Shown one piece after another: positions 59,807 through 64,000 of a DNA stretch of 64,000 nucleotides (position 1 is the first letter of the stretch; each line of letters opens with the position of its first letter). Made by a program: the position numbers and the translations under genes. This stretch comes from an uncultured Oscillospiraceae bacterium (lineage in GTDB: Bacteria; Bacillota; Clostridia; Oscillospirales; Oscillospiraceae), in assembly GCA_949841355.1 (NCBI GenBank), contig CATKZP010000009.1, forward strand, positions 1-64,000, read 5' to 3'. A model generated the notes under the pieces. That model had not been told where the DNA came from, did no database searches, and saw only the letters and a program-made list of their open reading frames with translations.

Positions 59807-62800
59807 TTACCGTATTGCGCTGTCCTCCTGGTTCTCAATAAAGTTTTTCAGCATTTGCGCCGCTTGCGCCCGGGTGGCCTGCCCCTGGGGGCCTAACCGC
59901 CCGTTGTCGTAGCCGTTCAGGATGCCGTTCTCCACGGCCCAGCGCAGGGCCTCCCGTGCGAAGGCGCTGATCTCGCCCTCATCACTGAAATGCAGTTCCT
60001 TATTGGTGGCGGCGGGACTGCCGGAGTACCGCCAGAGCATGACCGCCAGCTGCTCACGGGTGATGGGGTCGTTGGGGCCGAAGGTCCCATTGCCATAGCC
60101 GCCTACAATACCCTGGCTGGCGGCCCAGCGGACAGCCTCGGTGTACCACGCCTCGCCAGCTAAATCGGAGAAGTCCAGCAGGTAATTCACTCCCGGTCTG
60201 CCCTCCTTGTTGAACAGGATCTGAGCCAGCTGGGCGCGGGACAACTGTGCGTCGGGGGCGAAGTTGCCGCCGCCGTAGCCGTTCATCAGGCCCTCCGCCT
60301 GGACAAACTGCACCGCCTCGTAGTACCAATCGCCCTCGGATACGTCCGTAAAGGGGCTGCTCCAGGGCGTTTTGACCGGTTTATAGGTCACTTCGATCTT
60401 TACTTTGCCGTTGGGCTGCTTGAATGTGTATGTCCCGTCCGGCTTCACCGTCACCTCCACGGGCTTGCCGTTCTGATCGGTGACGGTGATTTTGTCCACC
60501 TCGTAGCCCTGGTCCGGCTTGGGCGTCACGGTCACGGGGTCGCCCCGCACCGGGCTGGAAGGGGAAACGCTCACGCTGCCGCCCTGGCTGGGCTGGGGCA
60601 CGTCGGGTCTATAGGTGGGCGGAATGTAGCTGCCTCCACCGCCGGAGGAGCCGGAGCCGCCGCCAGTGGCCGGAATGGTTTCCCTTGCCGTCACATAGCG
60701 GCAGACGGTGCATTCCTTGTGGCGGCTGCCGGGTCGGCTGCTTGTCGCCGCCTGGTCTGTGATCCAGGCCCCGGCCTTATGGGAGCCATAGCCCTCCTTC
60801 TCACGGTTTTCCGCGATGGGACAGCCCTCCGCCTGACAGTTATGCCAGTGGTATCTGGAATCGCTGCTCCAGCCTGCGCTCCAGTCGTGGATGTGGTTGG
60901 GACCGGGCTGCTCCGCCGCCGTCACCTCAACAGTGTAGGTGGTCTGTCTGCCCTCGTAGGTGATGGTCAAGGGCTTGCTGCCCGCCGTGCTGGAATCAAA
61001 GCCGCTGACCATATTCTCTGTCACCGGAACGGTCTGGGTGCTCTGGTCAGAGTAGACCGCCTCGATGGTGAGCCCGGTCACGTCCAGCGGGCTGTTCAGT
61101 TCATAGCTGGTCTTATGTCCGGCGCTGTTCACCTGGATGGAGACGACGGTGGGCTCGTCGAAGTCCGGAACGGTGATCGAGGCGGAGGCCCCCGCCTCAT
61201 GCCTCTGCGTGGAACGCAGGCGCACAAAATAGACTTTGGGGGTCAGGTTCACGATCTCAGTGCCGGTACAGGACTGCGCATCGGAGAAATCCGCGCGGGA
61301 GGCGTACTCCATCGCCGCCGTGACGCCGCAGATTTTTCCGTCCGCTCCGCCTGCCGAGGTGGGAGGAACGGCGGACAAGCTGGTGGGGGCGGCGGGGCCG
61401 TCTGCCTTGGCGATGCTCCAGGAGATGCTTTTCGCTGTGGCAGTTCCGTCATTCCACACATAACCGGACTTCAGCGTGGCGGTGGCGGTGTAGCTGCCCA
61501 CATTGGTCCCCTTGTGCCCGGTCAGGGTGTAGCCGGTCCCTTCCTCCACGCCGGTCTGTTCCCCTCCCGTCCATTTCAGGCCGGTGTTCGCGGCGGGGAC
61601 GGGAATCGTGGTGGGCGGGGGCGTCACGTTATTGCCAACGGTCAGCGTACAGGAGGCGGAAAGGTCCTTGCCAGAAGCGGTATAGGCTCCCGGGACAGTA
61701 ATGTCAAACTGGTATATGCCATCAGAAACCGGGTCTACGTATGGGTTGTTGATGGCATAGATGATTAACTCATCCCCGTCCCCGGTATCTCCCACATATA
61801 TCAGTAAGTCAGGGGTTTCATAATAGCTCCACTTAGGGTCTTGAACAAATTGAGCCTCTTTACCATTTACAGAAATCCGTAAAGCATCTTCCAGGGCCAG
61901 CGGCTCGCCGCTGTAAACTGTGTTCAGCGGGATCAAAATACCATCTTCTGCGGCGTCCACGCTGTCCTGGCTGGTCAGCTGAACATTCTGCGGGGCTAGG
62001 CTTACCAGCTTGGACGGCGGCTTTTCCTCGGGGGAATCCTTCTGCGCAGTCCAGTCTCCATTTCCGTCCCGGACCAGCTTTGTGTCATGGCTGTTTTGAT
62101 AAGGAACAAGCTCAAAGCTGCTGGCATCGGACTGAGGCGCACTGACGTACACATGGCCAAGTTCAGGAGCCGCTGTCGAGGCTCCATTAAAAATGTTGCT
62201 GATGCCGATTCTGGTTTTTCCTGACACACTGCCGTTGATGGTCAAGGTCTGGTCCTGTTTCAAAACCAGGTCGCCGCCGCCCTGAAGGCCGGCAAATACC
62301 AGGTTGGTCAGATTGGTCAGGTTCAGAACACTGGAAGCAGGGGCAACAAGTTCCGCGCCATCAAGACTGCTGCCCGTTTTAGGCTTTAGCTCCTCCCCGC
62401 TGCCCACTGTAAGGCTGGACAGGTTGTCCAGGGTAAGTCCGTCATTGAGGTTGCCTTTGCCTGTATAGACTACAGCGGCGTTTTTATCCCCGCCGGTGGC
62501 GCCGTCCACCATGGAGGTGGAGGTGTAGTAAAGATTGAAGGTGACGTCTCCGGTTACGCGAAAACGCTCGGTGCTGGGTTTGGGAGGGGCAACCTCGTAG
62601 TTGGGATTCAGCATCTCGTCGCCGGGGACGTATGTTTCCAACGCCCCGCAGGCGTAAAAGTCCCCTGCCTTGCTCGTACCAATCATCGTAACCGTAGCGG
62701 GAATCGAGGATTCGTTGGGGTCTCCGTCGGTGGAGATGCTGCCGGCATAGACGTTGCCCATTTCAGGACAGTTCTCAATGATAATATTCCCGTGGCCGCC

Positions 62801-63283
62801 GGGCTGAGCGGCAATCGCCAATCCCGTTGCGCCGCCGCAGAACAAATGGACATCATTATTCGCGCTTTTACTGCGGGTGACATTTCTCAAGATGAGGGTA
62901 TGGCCGTTTGCCATGATAGCGTTGCGCACACGGTTGGGAAAGGCCAGCTCCAGATTTTCAAAGGTAACGTCCGCCGCCAGGATGATTCCGCCAGAACGAA
63001 GGTTCAGGCTGGCGTCCGTAGTAACGCCGCGGATGGTAACTTTCTTGTTGATCACCCAAGGGGCGTTGCTGTTTGTGTCGTTGGTCATACACGTTCCGCT
63101 TATTTCGATAATATCGCCATCGTTGGCGTTTTCCACAATTTTAGCCAGATCCTTACTGTTCGCAGTCGTGTGGACCGCTCTGGTCTGTCCGTCTGCGGCC
63201 AGGGCCGTACCCGGAAGCGCTGTGACCATAACGCAAAACGCCAGCAAAGCCGCCGCGATCCGAAATCTCATTCTGTGATACAA
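59807..63283 (-). CDS. Large secreted beta-helix / Ig-like / SLH surface protein
   Basis: This protein of about 1158 residues has a signal peptide (FRIAAALLAFCVMVTALPGTALA). In order follow: a parallel beta-helix-like region (IVENANDGDIIEISGTC ... VTFENLELAFPNRVRNAIMANGHTLILRNVTRS), a long beta-rich middle, an Ig-like domain of the Big_3 type (IQVNSAGHKTSYELNSPLDVTGLTIEAVYSDQ), a His/Cys region (HNCQAEGCPIAE ... HKECTVCRYV), a Gly/Ser linker, a short repeat domain and three SLH modules. A TTG at 63283 is the best start, 7 bases after GAGGAGG; the ATG at 63271 is 19 bases away. Likely wall-bound; ligand unknown. Confidence 0.82.
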   Translation of the reverse strand: MYHRMRFRIAAALLAFCVMVTALPGTALAADGQTRAVHTTANSKDLAKIVENANDGDIIEISGTCMTNDTNSNAPWVINKKVTIRGVTTDASLNLRSGGIILAADVTFENLELAFPNRVRNAIMANGHTLILRNVTRSKSANNDVHLFCGGATGLAIAAQPGGHGNIIIENCPEMGNVYAGSISTDGDPNESSIPATVTMIGTSKAGDFYACGALETYVPGDEMLNPNYEVAPPKPSTERFRVTGDVTFNLYYTSTSMVDGATGGDKNAAVVYTGKGNLNDGLTLDNLSSLTVGSGEELKPKTGSSLDGAELVAPASSVLNLTNLTNLVFAGLQGGGDLVLKQDQTLTINGSVSGKTRIGISNIFNGASTAAPELGHVYVSAPQSDASSFELVPYQNSHDTKLVRDGNGDWTAQKDSPEEKPPSKLVSLAPQNVQLTSQDSVDAAEDGILIPLNTVYSGEPLALEDALRISVNGKEAQFVQDPKWSYYETPDLLIYVGDTGDGDELIIYAINNPYVDPVSDGIYQFDITVPGAYTASGKDLSASCTLTVGNNVTPPPTTIPVPAANTGLKWTGGEQTGVEEGTGYTLTGHKGTNVGSYTATATLKSGYVWNDGTATAKSISWSIAKADGPAAPTSLSAVPPTSAGGADGKICGVTAAMEYASRADFSDAQSCTGTEIVNLTPKVYFVRLRSTQRHEAGASASITVPDFDEPTVVSIQVNSAGHKTSYELNSPLDVTGLTIEAVYSDQSTQTVPVTENMVSGFDSSTAGSKPLTITYEGRQTTYTVEVTAAEQPGPNHIHDWSAGWSSDSRYHWHNCQAEGCPIAENREKEGYGSHKAGAWITDQAATSSRPGSRHKECTVCRYVTARETIPATGGGSGSSGGGGSYIPPTYRPDVPQPSQGGSVSVSPSSPVRGDPVTVTPKPDQGYEVDKITVTDQNGKPVEVTVKPDGTYTFKQPNGKVKIEVTYKPVKTPWSSPFTDVSEGDWYYEAVQFVQAEGLMNGYGGGNFAPDAQLSRAQLAQILFNKEGRPGVNYLLDFSDLAGEAWYTEAVRWAASQGIVGGYGNGTFGPNDPITREQLAVMLWRYSGSPAATNKELHFSDEGEISAFAREALRWAVENGILNGYDNGRLGPQGQATRAQAAQMLKNFIENQEDSAIR

Positions 63284-63715
63284 AAATGTTCCTCCTCTGC
63301 TCCGGGCCCTCAGGCCGCTCTCCTGCCACCGGCAGGAAATGTTGACGCATACTGTAATCATACTATGCTAAATAGCATATGTTCTTTTAGACCCTGCTGT
63401 TCACAATTCCTCCTATTCCGGCAAAGGGGTTTGCCTCTTGATACCCCGGTCAATCGGCCAGGGCACAATCTTCCATTTACACTATACCAAAAATTTTGGC
63501 TTCCCGCAACAGGTCTTGCGCCAGTGGGCGAAAAATCCGCTCGAATGGAGAGCCGGAGTGGTTTGGGCGCGTCAGCGCGGAAGTGAAAATGGAACCGTCG
63601 ATTCAACCATTTTGCCAGATGCATATGAACCACATTAATGCCCAATAGCTTTAGAGCATGCAATACAAAAGCCTTCCTATGTACCACTAAACAGTAGTGC
63701 ATAGGAAGGTTGATT
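63284..63715. other. Intergenic stretch with palindrome and terminator
   Basis: No credible gene lies here: the open frames on either strand lack ribosome sites and recognisable sequence. A 14-base palindrome ATGCTA-AA-TAGCAT is at 63365-63378, about 80 bases before the SLH start on its strand; it could be an operator of that gene. The aldo/keto reductase terminator is listed separately. Confidence 0.5.
63672..63709 (-). terminator. Terminator of the aldo/keto reductase gene
   Basis: CCTTCCTATG (63672-63681) and CATAGGAAGG (63700-63709) pair with an inner CACT/AGTG; on the minus strand CTTTTG follows. Confidence 0.75.
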
Positions 63716-64000
63716 TTAATACCAATCGTGTTTCTCGCCCCGGTCGAGGGCATTGATCCGCGCCATCTCCTCATTGGTCAGCGAAAAATCATACAGCTCG
63801 GTATTTTCCTTGATGTGGTCGGGGTTACTGGAGCCGGGAATGACTGCCACGCCCTTTTGCAAATTCCAGCGGAGGATGACCTGCGCAGAGGAGACCCCGT
63901 GGGCCTTGGCGATGCCGGAGATCACCTCATCCCCCAGCAGCTCCGCCGTATGTCCCCGGCCGCCCAGGGGATACCAGCCCTGCACCACAATTCCCAGGCT
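63716..64000 (-). CDS. Aldo/keto reductase, C-terminal part
   Basis: The 5' end lies beyond the right edge of the window, so only about 95 C-terminal residues are seen. VVQGWYPLGG, ISGIAKAHGVSSAQVILRWNLQKGVAVIPGSSNPDHIKENTELYDFSLTNEEMARINALD is the standard C-terminal half of an NADPH-dependent aldo/keto reductase: IPGSSNPDHIKEN is the cofactor 2'-phosphate loop. The catalytic tetrad is outside the window. Substrate unknown. Confidence 0.9.
   Translation of the reverse strand, partial: SLGIVVQGWYPLGGRGHTAELLGDEVISGIAKAHGVSSAQVILRWNLQKGVAVIPGSSNPDHIKENTELYDFSLTNEEMARINALDRGEKHDWY

Noticed and set aside
63358-63774. 138-codon minus-strand frame in the gap before the aldo/keto reductase
   Set aside because: It overlaps the reductase end and its terminator, has no ribosome site and no recognisable domain.
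1-64000. CRISPR arrays, rRNA, tRNA, prophage or complete transposase genes
   Set aside because: Looked for and not recognised anywhere in the window; the only mobile-element traces are the CRESS relics and small repeats.

Overview
The window reads as chromosome of a high-G+C, Gram-positive anaerobe of the Clostridia, most like the Oscillospiraceae (Flavonifractor/Intestinimonas-type gut bacteria). This is inferred from Firmicutes-specific synteny (gdpP-rplI-dnaB, tilS-hpt-ftsH, spoVB-like/mazG/S4 of the yabM-yabN-yabO type, comEC-holA-rnmV), SLH-domain surface proteins, a YesMN-type two-component system beside LplB/LplC permeases, and strong AGGAGG ribosome binding sites. No rRNA, tRNA, CRISPR array or prophage was recognised.

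Layout. 0-6.5 kb: a leftward carbohydrate ABC uptake locus (histidine kinase, AraC-type response regulator, lipoprotein, two permeases), whose last permease is broken at the left edge next to an A+T-rich junction. 6.6-19.5 kb: small regulatory and export modules: a TetR/ABC-2 exporter operon with an exact 17-bp operator, a NYN protein, an ECF sigma factor with a membrane partner carrying five Cys/His knuckles, a WYL regulator, a degenerate phosphohexomutase-like protein, an MFS exporter, a PadR pair, an ABC-F ribosome-protection ATPase behind a mini-uORF and tandem terminators, and a membrane-anchored XRE regulator. 19.5-22.6 kb: an SDR oxidoreductase, pyrG and a cold-shock gene with a terminator in its leader. 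22.8-35 kb: one long leftward housekeeping array, gdpP-rplI-dnaB-tilS-hpt-ftsH-lepB-(membrane protein)-metG-tatD. 35-41 kb: ilvE, an RCC1-like/SLH protein, an ATP-grasp protein, a second SLH protein and unusual non-coding DNA.

41.0-41.75 kb is the most unusual part. It holds an orphan promoter running into a long hairpin, and then a stem-loop displaying TAGTATTAC in its loop with two hexamer iterons beside it. About 50 bases downstream is a frameshifted remnant of a CRESS-type rolling-circle Rep gene (motif LTINNP, then YYCIAD and TPH). I read this as a fossil of an integrated CRESS-like replicon whose origin is still intact. 41.8-45 kb: a split chromate transporter pair and nadE. 45-50.5 kb: a rightward run of purine nucleoside phosphorylase, SAH/MTA deaminase-type amidohydrolase, SpoVB-like flippase, MazG, HU and RqcP-like S4 protein. 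50.5-59.7 kb: a small membrane protein, PcrA helicase, GNAT, a ferritin-like protein, a HAD phosphatase, then comEC-holA-rnmV. 59.8-64 kb: a large beta-helix/Ig/SLH surface protein and the C-terminal part of an aldo/keto reductase running off the right edge.

Promoters were called by eye from -35/-10 hexamers with 16-18 base spacing, terminators from stem plus T-run. Gene functions rest on family recognition, not on searches.
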